The notes: generated by a model not told the origin, from the sequence alone. DNA of 64,000 bases from DATCLS01 sp035296625 (GCA_035296625.1 DATHAO010000034.1:5040-69039), one strand, 5' to 3'; shown: positions 8,937-17,774, counted from the stretch's first letter. A program made the numbers and translations.

Positions 8937-10166
8937 ATGAGCGACCTCGAGATCCCGCGGATCATCTCGGTCGACGACCACGTGGTCGAACCTCCGGACC
9001 TCTGGTCGTCGCGCCTGCCCGCCCGCTACCGCGACCGGGGCCCCCGGGTGGAGCGCGACACCGCCCGGTTCAGCTTCGTGGGCGGGAAGTTCAGCTTCGA
9101 GAAGGGCGTCGCGGGCGGCGAGGACTGCGACTGGTGGCTCTACGACGGGCTCGTCTACCCGTTCCCCAAGCTGTCGGCCGCGGTCGGGTTCGACGAGCTC
9201 GACGTCACGCCGACCACCTACGACCAGATCCGGCGGGGGTGCTGGATCCAGGCCGACCGGCTCGCCGACATGACGGCGAACCACGTCGACGCGTCCATCT
9301 GCTTCCCGAACACGCTGCCCCGCTTCTGCGGCCAGACGTTCTACGAACAGGGGGTCAAGCGCGAGGGCGGTGACGCCGAGCTCGCCCGCTTGTGCGTCGA
9401 GGCCTACAACGACTGGATGATCGAGGAGTGGTGCGGCGGCGAGGGCCGGGGCCGGCTCGTCCCGCTCACCATGATCCCGCTGTGGGACGTCGAGCTCGCG
9501 GCTGCCGAGGTCCGCCGGTGCGCGGACGCCGGCTCGCACGCCGTCGCGTTCTCCGAGAACCCACATCCTCTCGGCCTGCCCTCGATCCACTCCGGGCGGT
9601 GGGACCCGTTCTTCGCCGCCTGCCAGGAGACCGAGACCGTGGTCTGCATGCACATCGGCTCCTCGTCGCGCATGCCGGCCACCTCGCCCGACGCCCCGTT
9701 CATCGTGTCGTCGACGCTCACGTTCCAGAACGCCATGGGGTCGCTGCTCGACTTCCTGTTCTCGGGCACGCTCGAGCGGTTCCCGGCCCTGAAGATCGCC
9801 TACTCCGAGGGCCAGGTGGGATGGATGCCCTACGTGCTCGAGCGGGCCGACAAGCTGTGGGCGGAGCGCAGCGACAACAGCTTCGGCACGTCGCTGCCCC
9901 ACCCGCCCTCCAGCTACATGGCGGGCCGGGTGTACGGCTGCATCTTCGACGACGAGACGGGGCTGCGGAACCGCGACGCCGTCGGAATCGACCAGATCTG
10001 CTTCGAGACCGACTACCCGCACGCCGACTCGACGTTCCCCCACTCGAAGAAGGTCGCCGCCGACATCTGTTCGCAGGCCGGCCTCGACGAGTCCGAGACG
10101 TACAAGCTGCTGCGGGGGAACGCCATCGTCGCGTTCGGCCTCGAGCGCTTCGGCATCACCTCGTGA
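8937..10166 (+). CDS. Amidohydrolase-2 family metal-dependent hydrolase
   Basis: 409 residues of the ACMSD-like amidohydrolase family. The N-terminal ISVDDHVVEPPDLW holds the first metal-ligand pattern, CMHIGSSS the middle His, and CFETDYPHADSTFPHS the C-terminal Asp/His region. Members hydrolyse or decarboxylate ring-derived acids, and relatives are common in actinobacterial steroid and aromatic catabolism. TACAGT 7 nt before the ATG and the absence of a ribosome site suggest a leaderless mRNA. The KstR-like operator overlaps this promoter. Confidence 0.85.
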   Translation: MSDLEIPRIISVDDHVVEPPDLWSSRLPARYRDRGPRVERDTARFSFVGGKFSFEKGVAGGEDCDWWLYDGLVYPFPKLSAAVGFDELDVTPTTYDQIRRGCWIQADRLADMTANHVDASICFPNTLPRFCGQTFYEQGVKREGGDAELARLCVEAYNDWMIEEWCGGEGRGRLVPLTMIPLWDVELAAAEVRRCADAGSHAVAFSENPHPLGLPSIHSGRWDPFFAACQETETVVCMHIGSSSRMPATSPDAPFIVSSTLTFQNAMGSLLDFLFSGTLERFPALKIAYSEGQVGWMPYVLERADKLWAERSDNSFGTSLPHPPSSYMAGRVYGCIFDDETGLRNRDAVGIDQICFETDYPHADSTFPHSKKVAADICSQAGLDESETYKLLRGNAIVAFGLERFGITS

Positions 10167-10978
10167 GCGCGGACACGGGGGTGGGCCGGGGCACCGACGA
10201 CCCCGACCTGGGCGGCGAGGTGGCGCTGGGCAGCGCCCTGTTCACGCTCGTCGAGCCGCACAAGGGCCACGAGGTCGCCTACAACCGCTGGTACGAGCGG
10301 GACCACTTCTACGCCGGCTGCATGGTCGGGCCGTGGTTCTTCGCCGGCCGGCGGTGGGTGGCGACCCGCGACCTCAAGGACGTGCGGATCGGGGCCGACG
10401 GCGCCCACGGCCCGCTCTTCGGTGACGACCGGGCCGGCTCGTACCTCGCGCTGTACTGGGTGCTGAAGGGCCGCTTCCGCGAGAACACCGACTGGTCGAC
10501 CCGGCAGGTGCACTGGCTGCACCGCCACGGCCGCATGTTCCCCGAACGCGACCACGTGCACACGATGCTCTACCGGTACCGGGGCACGTCGACGGTGGCC
10601 CGCGACGCCGACGGCGTGCCGCCCGAGCTGGCCCTCGACCACCCGTTCCGGGGCCTGGCGGCCGTCGTGGTCGAGCGGCCGGACGAGGAGGCGCCGCCCC
10701 GGCCGGTGCTCGACCCGGGAAGCCCCGTGGCGCTCTCGCTCGCCTTCCGGGCCGTGCCCATGCCGCCGGGCGCGCCGGTGACCCAGCCGGGCACCGACGG
10801 CGTCGAGCACCGTGAGCTGCAGCTGTGGTTCGCGGGCGACGAGCCCACCGCCTGGTGGCCCGCCGTCGACGCCTACGCGGCGTCGCTGGCGGCCAGCGGC
10901 GAGGGGGTCGTCCGCTGGGCGTCGCCCTTCGTCCCCACGGTGCCGGGCACCGACCGCTACACCGACGAGCTCTGGTAG
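10163..10978 (+). CDS. Conserved hypothetical protein, 271 aa, coupled to the amidohydrolase
   Basis: Starts at GTG overlapping the amidohydrolase stop (GTGA), so translation is almost certainly coupled. The protein is rich in Trp, Tyr and His near residues 30-130 (YNRWYERDHFYAGCMVGPWF and RQVHWLHRHGRMFPERDHVH), which resembles a dimeric alpha/beta-barrel or EthD-like fold. No catalytic residue can be assigned. Operon position predicts a role in the same degradation step. Confidence 0.7.
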   Translation: MSADTGVGRGTDDPDLGGEVALGSALFTLVEPHKGHEVAYNRWYERDHFYAGCMVGPWFFAGRRWVATRDLKDVRIGADGAHGPLFGDDRAGSYLALYWVLKGRFRENTDWSTRQVHWLHRHGRMFPERDHVHTMLYRYRGTSTVARDADGVPPELALDHPFRGLAAVVVERPDEEAPPRPVLDPGSPVALSLAFRAVPMPPGAPVTQPGTDGVEHRELQLWFAGDEPTAWWPAVDAYAASLAASGEGVVRWASPFVPTVPGTDRYTDELW

Positions 10979-10985
10979 CGGGTCG

Positions 10986-11012
10986 CCGGCCCGCCCGGGT
11001 GGCCCGCCGGCC
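10986..11012. terminator. Putative hairpin between convergent genes
   Basis: Two GCCGGC blocks flank inner GCC and GGC around CGGGT in the 47-bp gap between convergent stops. No T-tract follows, so the terminator role is tentative. Confidence 0.25.
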
Positions 11013-11025
11013 TGGTGCGGACGGG

Positions 11026-11784
11026 TCACCCGTCGATGGCGACGTGGCAGCCGGCCAGGTGGTCGTCGACGAGGCCGGCGGATTGCATGAGCGCATAGGC
11101 CACGACCGGGCCGACGAAGCGGAAGCCGCGCGAGCGCAGGTCCTTTGCCATGGCCTTCGAGGCGGCCGTGGCGCTCGGGATCTCGGCCATGGCGGAGAAG
11201 CGGGCCCCGGCCGCCGGCCGTTCGGGCGCCCCCTCCGGTGGGGCGTGGGCCCAGAGCACGTCGGTCAACGTCTCACCCGCGGCGTGGAGGGCGGCGACGG
11301 CGCGGGCGTTGGCGATCGTGGCGTCGACCTTGGCGCGGTTGCGGATGATGCGGGCGTCGGCCAGCAACCGCACCATGTCGGCCTCGCCGTACGCGGCCAC
11401 CCGCTCGGCGTCGAACGCGTCGAACGCGGCCCGGAACCCGTCGCGCTTGCGGAGGATCGTGAGCCACGAGAGCCCGGACTGGAACGCCTCGAGCGTGAGC
11501 AGCTCGAAGAGCGCGCGCTCGTCGCGCAGGGGGCGGCCCCACTCGTCGTCGTGGTAGGCGCCGTAGAGCGGGTCGGTGCCCGCCCAGGCGCAGCGTGCCC
11601 GCCCGTCGTCCCCCACGACGAGGTCGGGGCGGGTGACGGGCAGCACGGGCCCTGCCGTCGAACCGGCCGTCGACTCGGCCGTAAACCCCACCGTCGAACC
11701 GGCGGTCGACCCGGCGGTCGAACCGGCCGTCGACCCGGCGGTCGACCCGGCCGTCGACTCCTCTGCGCTCGAAGCCTGAACCAT
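11026..11784 (-). CDS. tag: DNA-3-methyladenine glycosylase I with a repetitive N-terminal extension
   Basis: 252 residues. The Tag domain starts near residue 60 with RCAWAGTDPLYGAYHDDEWG (zinc Cys and substrate-pocket residues) and ends with LVDDHLAGCHVA, giving the Cys/His zinc pattern of the family. It excises alkylated adenine from DNA. The first ~45 residues are tandem STAG repeats encoded by nine 12-bp units and are not part of the usual ~190-residue enzyme. The extended start is supported by TACGGT 6 nt before the ATG at 11784. A GTG immediately before the domain (VLPVTRPD) is an alternative start. Confidence 0.9.
   Translation of the reverse strand: MVQASSAEESTAGSTAGSTAGSTAGSTAGSTVGFTAESTAGSTAGPVLPVTRPDLVVGDDGRARCAWAGTDPLYGAYHDDEWGRPLRDERALFELLTLEAFQSGLSWLTILRKRDGFRAAFDAFDAERVAAYGEADMVRLLADARIIRNRAKVDATIANARAVAALHAAGETLTDVLWAHAPPEGAPERPAAGARFSAMAEIPSATAASKAMAKDLRSRGFRFVGPVVAYALMQSAGLVDDHLAGCHVAIDG
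11657..11764. repeat. 12-bp tandem repeat, nine units
   Basis: Nearly perfect units of GTCGACCCGGCG (variants GTCGAACCGGCC and GTCGACTCGGCC; one diverged GTAAACCCCACC) run from 11657. They lie inside the 5' end of tag and encode its STAG repeats in frame, so unit number can change without a frameshift. Confidence 0.9.
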
Positions 11785-11929
11785 GACCGCACCGTAACCG
11801 GGGGGTGTGACAGCCACGCGAGCGCTCGACGAGCGTGCCATGAGGAACCGGGGCGTGCCAACACGAGCCCCGGACGCGGAGCCGCTGCGCGGGCGTCGAG
11901 GTGGACAGCGAGCTCAGGTGCGGGAGGGC

Positions 11930-13288
11930 TCAACCCTGGGCATTGCCGGTGAACGCCCATCCCGCCAGCCGAACCGTGGGGACGTGCATGGCGCCGGGAC
12001 CCTCACCGCCGACGAGCCGGCCGTCGTCGGCCAGCCCGAGCACCCGTCCCGGACCGAACGCCGCGACGATCGACTGCGTGTAGCGCAGGTTGCGCACCGC
12101 CGTGGTGATCTCGCCGTTCTCGACCAGGAAGACCCCGTTGCGCGTCAGGCCGGTCACGACCTGCGACTTGGGGTCGAGCACCCGGTTGTACCAGAGGTCG
12201 GTCACGACGAGCCCCCGCTCGACCTGCGCCACGAGCTCGCCCGGCGACGGGTCGCCGCCGCCGAGGAACAGGTCGGACGGGTAGCCGCCGAACGCATCCG
12301 AGCCGATCGAGTGGCCGGTCGGCTCGACGCCGGCCAGCCGGGCCGACCGGCGGTCGTGGGCGAGGCCGACCGAGACGCCGGCTCGAACCATGTCGGTCCG
12401 CCGCTTGGGGGTTCCCTCCGCGTCGACCGGGTCGCCGAGCGCCCGCGGATCGGTGGCGTCGTCCCACACGTCGACCGACGCGTCCCACTGTTGCTCGCCC
12501 AGGTGCACGAACGACGTGCCGTCGGCGTGCGCCTTGCCGTTGAAGCCGAGGTACGCGGGGAAGAGCAGGGCGGCCGCCACGGCCTTGGGTTCGAGCACGA
12601 CCTCGTAGGTGCCCGGCGCCAGGTCGACGGCCATCGCTCCCGCCCGGGCCTTGGTCGCCGCCCGGTCCCCGCATGCAGCGCCGTCCAGGTCCGCCAGGCG
12701 TGCCGAGGTGACCTGCGCCGCCCCGTCCGCAGGAGCGCCCGAGGTGGCGGCCCGCACGACGCCGTCGACCTGGGCGACGGCCGCCCGGCTGGTCGCCCGC
12801 TGGCCGGTCGACGAGACGAGCACGTGGTGCACCGATCGGGTGGAGCAGTAGCCCGCCGCCTCCAGCTCGCCGGCGGCGTCCACGAAGGCCGCCACCACGC
12901 GAGCGCGGTCCTCGGGGGTGGCCGCCGCCGTGCCCTCGTCCCAGTGGTCGACAGCCGGGACCGGTGCGGGCGGCGCGAAGCCGGCGACGTCGGGATCGGC
13001 CGGCCGCAGCGCGGCGGCTGCCAGGGCCCGCTCGACGAGCCCCGCGAGGGCGTCGGGCTCGTCGCGGGTCGTCCCCGCCCGGGCCATCCGGCCGTCGCTG
13101 ATCACGGTGAGGTGCACGGCGTGCAGGTCCTCGGTGACGTTCTGGTGGATGCGGCTGTTGGCGAAGCGTGTGAGCGACGAGGTGCCGGTGGCCACATGCA
13201 CGATCGCCTCGGCCCGGCTCCCGACCAGGGACAGGACCCGCTCGGCGGCGGTCGTCTCGTCGCGTTCGGTGGGGTTCTCACCGCTCAT
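11930..13288 (-). CDS. tldE: TldE/PmbA-type protease subunit
   Basis: 452-residue member of the TldD/PmbA family. It lacks the HExxxH metal site carried by the TldD gene at 14127-15563, as expected for the TldE partner of the heterodimeric protease. Family landmarks include FANSRIHQNVTE near the N-terminus and VVTGLTRNGVFLVENGEITTAV near the C-terminus. The complex degrades unfolded peptides and processes some modified peptides. AGGAG precedes the ATG. A HAD gene on the opposite strand separates it from tldD. Confidence 0.88.
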   Translation of the reverse strand: MSGENPTERDETTAAERVLSLVGSRAEAIVHVATGTSSLTRFANSRIHQNVTEDLHAVHLTVISDGRMARAGTTRDEPDALAGLVERALAAAALRPADPDVAGFAPPAPVPAVDHWDEGTAAATPEDRARVVAAFVDAAGELEAAGYCSTRSVHHVLVSSTGQRATSRAAVAQVDGVVRAATSGAPADGAAQVTSARLADLDGAACGDRAATKARAGAMAVDLAPGTYEVVLEPKAVAAALLFPAYLGFNGKAHADGTSFVHLGEQQWDASVDVWDDATDPRALGDPVDAEGTPKRRTDMVRAGVSVGLAHDRRSARLAGVEPTGHSIGSDAFGGYPSDLFLGGGDPSPGELVAQVERGLVVTDLWYNRVLDPKSQVVTGLTRNGVFLVENGEITTAVRNLRYTQSIVAAFGPGRVLGLADDGRLVGGEGPGAMHVPTVRLAGWAFTGNAQG

Positions 13289-13362
13289 GGTGATCTCCTG
13301 GGACGGCGGGGCAAAGCAAAAGGCGGCGCACCGAACGCGAGATCGCGCGCCAAGGTGGAGGG

Positions 13363-14091
13363 GTGGAAGAGACGAACCGCGGCATCGAGGTCGTCGCCTT
13401 CGATGGCGACGACACCCTCTGGCACAGCGAGAGCCACTTCGTCGATGCCCACGAGCGCTACTGCGCCCTGCTCGCGCCGTACGTCGACGGCAACGCCGCG
13501 CTGCTCGACGAGAAGGTCGTGGCCACCGAGAGCGCCAACCTGGCGCTCTATGGCTACGGCGTCAAGGCGTTCACCCTGTCGCTCATCGAGACGGCCATCG
13601 ACGTGACCGGCGGCCGGGTCACCAGCAAGGAGATCACGGCGATCCTCGAGCTGGGCAAGGGCCTGCTGAACCACCCGGTCGAGCTGCTCGAGGGGGTGGC
13701 CGAGACCATCGAGGACGTGGCCGCCCCCGACCGACGCCTGATCGTTATCACGAAGGGTGACCTGTTCCACCAGGAGGCGAAGGTCGCCGGCTCGGGCCTG
13801 GCGGACCGGTTCGCCGCCGTCGAGATCGTCTCGGAGAAGGACGTGCCCACCTACCGCCGCATCATCACCGAGCAGGGCGTCGACCCGGGCCGTTTCGTGA
13901 TGATCGGCAATTCGGTGCGCTCCGACGTCCTGCCGGTCGTCCAGCTGGGCGGCCACGCCGTGCACCTGCCCTACACCTACACCTGGGCCCACGAGCAGGT
14001 GTTCGGCATGGACGCCACCAACGGCGGCTACCACGAGCTGCGCTCGATCCGCGAGCTGCCCCCGCTGCTCGACGAGCTGGCCACCCACTGA
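13363..14091 (+). CDS. HAD-superfamily hydrolase
   Basis: 242 residues starting at GTG. The nucleophile motif I is VVAFDGDDTLWHSE (Asp14, Asp16), motif II is IVITKGD and the C-terminal metal motif is MIGNSVRSDV. This is a phosphatase-type HAD with an N-terminal alpha-helical cap. CAAGGT lies 6 nt before the start, a weak version of the leaderless hexamer. It sits between tldE and tldD on the other strand. Confidence 0.88.
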   Translation: MEETNRGIEVVAFDGDDTLWHSESHFVDAHERYCALLAPYVDGNAALLDEKVVATESANLALYGYGVKAFTLSLIETAIDVTGGRVTSKEITAILELGKGLLNHPVELLEGVAETIEDVAAPDRRLIVITKGDLFHQEAKVAGSGLADRFAAVEIVSEKDVPTYRRIITEQGVDPGRFVMIGNSVRSDVLPVVQLGGHAVHLPYTYTWAHEQVFGMDATNGGYHELRSIRELPPLLDELATH

Positions 14092-14126
14092 CTCACCGCA
14101 TCCCACCCGCATCACCACCCAGCCGC

Positions 14127-15563
14127 TCACCGCACCCCCACCCGGACGTCGCGGAACCGGCACGGCGCGGCGTGGTGCCCGGTGTGGCCGACCTGCAGGG
14201 GTTGGCCCTTGCCGCAGTTCGGCAGGCCCCAGACCTCCCACTCGTCCTCACCGCCCACGGCGTCGAGCGACGCCCAGAACCTCGGCCCGATGCCGGTGTA
14301 GGTGGGGTCCTTCACCATGCGGCCCAGCTCGCCGGCGACGATCTCCCAGCCGATCTCGCAGCCGAACTGGAAGTTCAGGCGCTTGTCGTCGATCGACCAC
14401 GACCGGTTGGTGGTCATGTAGATGCCGCGCTCGGTGCCGGCGATCATCTCCTCGAGCGACGAATCGCCAGGCAGCAGGCCCACGTTCGTCATGCGGACCA
14501 TCGGCAGCCGCGCCGGCCCGTCGGCCCGCACCATGCCACCCGAGGCCTGCCCGACCAGCGGCGCCGAGTCGCGGCCCGAGAGCACGCCCACCCACGTGCC
14601 GTCGCGGACGATGTCGACGGCCTGGGCGGAAACGCCCTCGTCGTCGTAGCCAAAGCTGCCCATGGCCCCCGGCAGGGTGGCGTCGGCCGTGATGCGCATG
14701 AGCTCGCTGCCGAAGCGCATGTCGCCGAGCCGGGCGGGGTCGAGCCACGACGTGCCGGCGAACGCCGCCTCCCAGCCGAGGATGCGGTCGAGCTCGACGG
14801 CGTGGCCGACCGACTCGTGGATCTGGAGCGCCACCTGGTCGGACCCGAGCACGATCGTGGTCGTCCCGGGCGGGCATCGCGGGGCCGACAGCAGGGCCGC
14901 GGCCTCCGCGCCGGCCCGCGCCGCGTTCGCGACCAGGTCGAGGCCCCGGACCAGCTCCCATCCCCGGGTGCCGTACTGGCCGCGCACGCCGGGGTAGGAC
15001 CGGCGCTGCGTCTCCCCGTCGCCGATGGCCGTGGCGTCGACGAGGGCGCCGGTCTCGACGATCCGCTGCTCGATGCGGCTGCCCTCGCTGGAGGCGAACC
15101 ACTTCTCCGTGTCCCACACCCGGTAGGAGGCCTGCGACAGAGGGACGCCGGCGTCGTTGGCGGCCCCCGTGGCGGCCAGGAGAAGGTCGCCCTTCTCGGC
15201 GAGGCTCACGTCGTCGAGCGGGTGCTCGGACCAGCTGGACGTCCACGAGTCGGTGACCACGGGGGCCGGGGCCAGCTCGAGCGGCGGACCCGGCACGAGC
15301 GCCGAGGCCTTCGCCACCGCGGCCGCGGCCGCCCCGGCGAGGCGGGCGGCGGCGTCGGTGAGCGTCGGCGTGGCCTGAAAGCCCCACGACGAGCCGATCA
15401 GGGCCCGGACGCCGATGCCCGCCTGCTCGCCCTGGGTCAGCTCCTCGACCACGCGGTTGCGGGCCGACATGGACTCGTGCCGGACGACCATGACCCGGGC
15501 GTCCGCGTAGCGGGCCCCGGCGGCGAGGGCGGCCTCCACGGCCACCGTGGCGAGATCGAGCAT
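14127..15563 (-). CDS. tldD: TldD metalloprotease catalytic subunit
   Basis: 478 residues. The zinc motif HESVGH is at 249-254 within QIHESVGHAVELDR, and the family C-terminal region GCEIGWEIVAGE is present. It pairs with TldE. The frame is open upstream, but the ATG at 15563 is chosen because TACCGT lies exactly 8 nt upstream and the protein then begins MLDLATVAVEAALAAGARYA, the normal family start. Confidence 0.92.
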   Translation of the reverse strand: MLDLATVAVEAALAAGARYADARVMVVRHESMSARNRVVEELTQGEQAGIGVRALIGSSWGFQATPTLTDAAARLAGAAAAAVAKASALVPGPPLELAPAPVVTDSWTSSWSEHPLDDVSLAEKGDLLLAATGAANDAGVPLSQASYRVWDTEKWFASSEGSRIEQRIVETGALVDATAIGDGETQRRSYPGVRGQYGTRGWELVRGLDLVANAARAGAEAAALLSAPRCPPGTTTIVLGSDQVALQIHESVGHAVELDRILGWEAAFAGTSWLDPARLGDMRFGSELMRITADATLPGAMGSFGYDDEGVSAQAVDIVRDGTWVGVLSGRDSAPLVGQASGGMVRADGPARLPMVRMTNVGLLPGDSSLEEMIAGTERGIYMTTNRSWSIDDKRLNFQFGCEIGWEIVAGELGRMVKDPTYTGIGPRFWASLDAVGGEDEWEVWGLPNCGKGQPLQVGHTGHHAAPCRFRDVRVGVR

Positions 15564-15658
15564 CCCCCGGGACGGTAGCGGCGACGGAGGGCGGCGGCCG
15601 GCGTAGGGTCCGCCCGCCCGGCCGCACCCCGCCGCCGGCATCCGGGAGGCACGAGACC

Positions 15659-15791
15659 ATGAGCGCGACCTGGCCGATCGCCTTCGGGGCGTTCATCCCG
15701 CAGGGCTGGAAGACCGAGCTGGCGGGCATCCGCGACCGACACGCTCGAGCTCGCGGCCGAGCGGGTCCTCCCGGCGGTCAAGGGCGGATGA
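15659..15791 (+). pseudogene. Internally deleted LLM oxidoreductase remnant
   Basis: Begins with a strong ribosome site (GGGAGG at 15644-15649) and an ATG followed by SATWPIAFGAFIPQGWKTEL, the N-terminus of an LLM oxidoreductase. About 24 codons later the family sequence ends. A different frame then reads DTLELAAERVLPAVKGG and a stop, which looks like an LLM C-terminus. The middle ~90% is gone and the junction near 15731 is out of frame. A TAGGGT near 15604 may be the old promoter. Confidence 0.65.
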
Positions 15792-15806
15792 CCGGCCTGC
15801 GCCGGG

Positions 15807-16163
15807 TCAGCCCCTGTCGCCGATGATCACGCGGGGCTCGTCGGTCAGTAGGTAGACGCTGCCGTCGAGGTCGAGCAGGCGGCCCTCGTCGGGCGCCACG
15901 TTCGCCTGGTAGCCAGGGTCGCGCAGCATCGCGCCGAAGTCGTCCATCGACCGGAACCACTGCACGGTCACGCCGTCGAAACCGTCGCTCCCGGTCCACC
16001 GGCCGGGCGCCTCGGCGCGGGGGTGCTGCTCGTAGCGCACGACCCGGTCCGCGACGCCGGGCGTCGCCCGGATGACCTCGGCGTGCGCCTCGGCCCAGTG
16101 GGCGCGGAACGCCTCGGGGGACAGCGACGCGTGGCGGCGCAGCACGGCGGTGAGTCGGATCAT
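15807..16163 (-). CDS. EthD/REDY-like dimeric alpha/beta-barrel protein
   Basis: 118 residues. The sequence SPEAFRAHWAEAHAEVIRAT near residues 14-33 is the EthD-type signature (FxxHWxxxHA), with VRYEQHPR following. Such small ferredoxin-fold proteins accompany oxidative catabolism enzymes; the exact role is unknown. GGGGAG precedes the ATG at 16163. Confidence 0.75.
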   Translation of the reverse strand: MIRLTAVLRRHASLSPEAFRAHWAEAHAEVIRATPGVADRVVRYEQHPRAEAPGRWTGSDGFDGVTVQWFRSMDDFGAMLRDPGYQANVAPDEGRLLDLDGSVYLLTDEPRVIIGDRG

Positions 16164-16280
16164 GGTTCTCCCCTCGCGGGCGCAGCACCGTGACCGGCGA
16201 CGGGACCTCGCCTCGCCACGTCCCGCGGGCAAGCTAGCCCCCGGGGCGGATGCCGGTCCGCTGGCCTAGGGTCTCGGGCC

Positions 16281-16859
16281 ATGGCAACCGAACGACGTTC
16301 AGCGCGGTTGGCGGCGCCGCCGCGCCTCGCCCCCCTGCCACCCGGCGAGCAGGACGAGGTCGCCCGCGAGCTGCTCGCGCAGGCGACAGGTGCCGGCGGC
16401 GCCACCGTGAACATCTTCGCCACGCTGGTCCGCCACCCGGGGCTGTTCCGGCGCTGGCTCCCGTTCGGCGGCAAGCTGCTCTCCGGCAAGCTGCCGGCCC
16501 GCGACCGCGAGCTGATGATCCTGCGGACGGGCTGGCTGTGCGGCTCCGAGTACGAGTGGGCCCAGCACGTCCCGATCGCCCGTCGGGCCGGCCTCGGCGA
16601 TGCCGAGATCGACCGGGTCCCCGCCGGGCCCGACGCCCCGGGTTGGTCCGAGGCGGACGCCACCCTGCTGCGGGCGGCCGACGAGCTGCACGCCGACCAC
16701 CGCATCGGAGACGCGACCTGGGCGGCGCTGGCCGGCCGGTACGACGAGCGCCAGCTCATCGAGGTGCCGATGCTCGTCGGGCACTACCACATGGTCGCCT
16801 TCACGCTGAACAGCCTCGGCGTCCCGCTCGAGGACGGCGCGGTGGGGTTCGCCCGATGA
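16281..16859 (+). CDS. Carboxymuconolactone decarboxylase family protein
   Basis: 192 residues of the AhpD/CMD fold. The core ARDRELMILRTGWLCGSEYEW, with His two residues later, contains the conserved Arg, Glu, Cys and His of the family, but only one Cys, so it is not a CxxC peroxidase of the AhpD type. TAGGGT lies 8 nt upstream of the ATG and there is no ribosome site, indicating a leaderless message. The next gene overlaps by ATGA, so this and the SDR form a two-gene operon. Confidence 0.85.
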   Translation: MATERRSARLAAPPRLAPLPPGEQDEVARELLAQATGAGGATVNIFATLVRHPGLFRRWLPFGGKLLSGKLPARDRELMILRTGWLCGSEYEWAQHVPIARRAGLGDAEIDRVPAGPDAPGWSEADATLLRAADELHADHRIGDATWAALAGRYDERQLIEVPMLVGHYHMVAFTLNSLGVPLEDGAVGFAR

Positions 16860-17716
16860 GCACCGGCAGCCCCGGCGCCGCGGGGCGCCTGTCCGGCCGC
16901 ACCGTGCTGGTGGTCGGCGCCGGCACCCGCCCCTCGCCGGAGCCCGACGCGCCGCTCGGCAACGGGCGGGCCATCGCGCTGGCCGTGGCCGCCGAGGGCG
17001 CCGTCGTGGTCTGCGCCGACCGGGACGAGGAGGCGGCCCGTGACACGGCCGACCAGGTGACGGCGGGCGGTGGCCGGTCCGTCGTCGTCCTGGCCGACGT
17101 AAGGGACCCCGAGGCGTGCGCGGCGATGGTCGAGGAGGCCGCCCGCGTCGGCGCAGCCGTCCCGGTCGGCGCGGCCGGGACGGCCGGCACCGGCGGCCCG
17201 GGGGGAGTCGAGGAGGGCCGCACGCTCGGCGGCGTGGTCGTCAACGTGGGCATCGGCCGCGGCGGCGGCCTGCGCCACACGACGGTCGAGGACTGGGACG
17301 CCGTCATGGCCGTGAACCTTCGGGCCCACTTCCTCGTGGCCCAGGCCGCCGTGCCCCGCCTGGCGCCGGGGGCGGCCCTCGTGTTCGTCGGGTCGGTGGC
17401 CGGCCTGCAGCCGGGCAGCCGGCTGCCCGCCTACGACGCCTCGAAGGCCGGGCTGATCGGCCTCAACCGGCACGTGGCGCTCGAGGGCGCTCGCCAGGGT
17501 GTGCGGGCCAACGTGCTGGCCCCCGGCCTCATCGACACGCCGCTCGGCCGCGACGCCACCCGGGGCCGCGAGTCACGGGGCCGCACACCGGTGCCGCTCG
17601 GGCGCGAGGGGCGGGCCGAGGAGGTCGCCGCCGTGGCGGTGTTCCTCCTGTCGGACGAGGCCGGCTACGTGACCGGCCAGACGATCGTCGTCGACGGCGG
17701 CCTCAGCCTGATCTGA
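16856..17716 (+). CDS. Short-chain dehydrogenase/reductase with an enlarged Gly-rich loop
   Basis: 286 residues. The catalytic YDASK is near 200 and the catalytic Ser lies in FVGSVAG. The dinucleotide-binding loop is expanded (GAGTRPSPEPDAPLGNGRAI), and the usual NNAG is replaced by VNVGIG. A Gly/Ala-rich insert (residues ~100-120) precedes LGGVVVNVG. These features fit a subfamily of actinobacterial SDRs often found with CoA-ester catabolism. Translation is coupled to the CMD-family gene. Confidence 0.85.
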   Translation: MSTGSPGAAGRLSGRTVLVVGAGTRPSPEPDAPLGNGRAIALAVAAEGAVVVCADRDEEAARDTADQVTAGGGRSVVVLADVRDPEACAAMVEEAARVGAAVPVGAAGTAGTGGPGGVEEGRTLGGVVVNVGIGRGGGLRHTTVEDWDAVMAVNLRAHFLVAQAAVPRLAPGAALVFVGSVAGLQPGSRLPAYDASKAGLIGLNRHVALEGARQGVRANVLAPGLIDTPLGRDATRGRESRGRTPVPLGREGRAEEVAAVAVFLLSDEAGYVTGQTIVVDGGLSLI

Positions 17717-17774
17717 CCGCGGGGCCGACGGCACACGGCGCGAGCCGGCCGGCCGCCGGCCCGGCGGCGGCCCC

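Noticed and set aside
10986..11012. GCCGGC palindromes as an att or transposon end
   Set aside because: No recombinase gene, target duplication or mobile cargo is present nearby.
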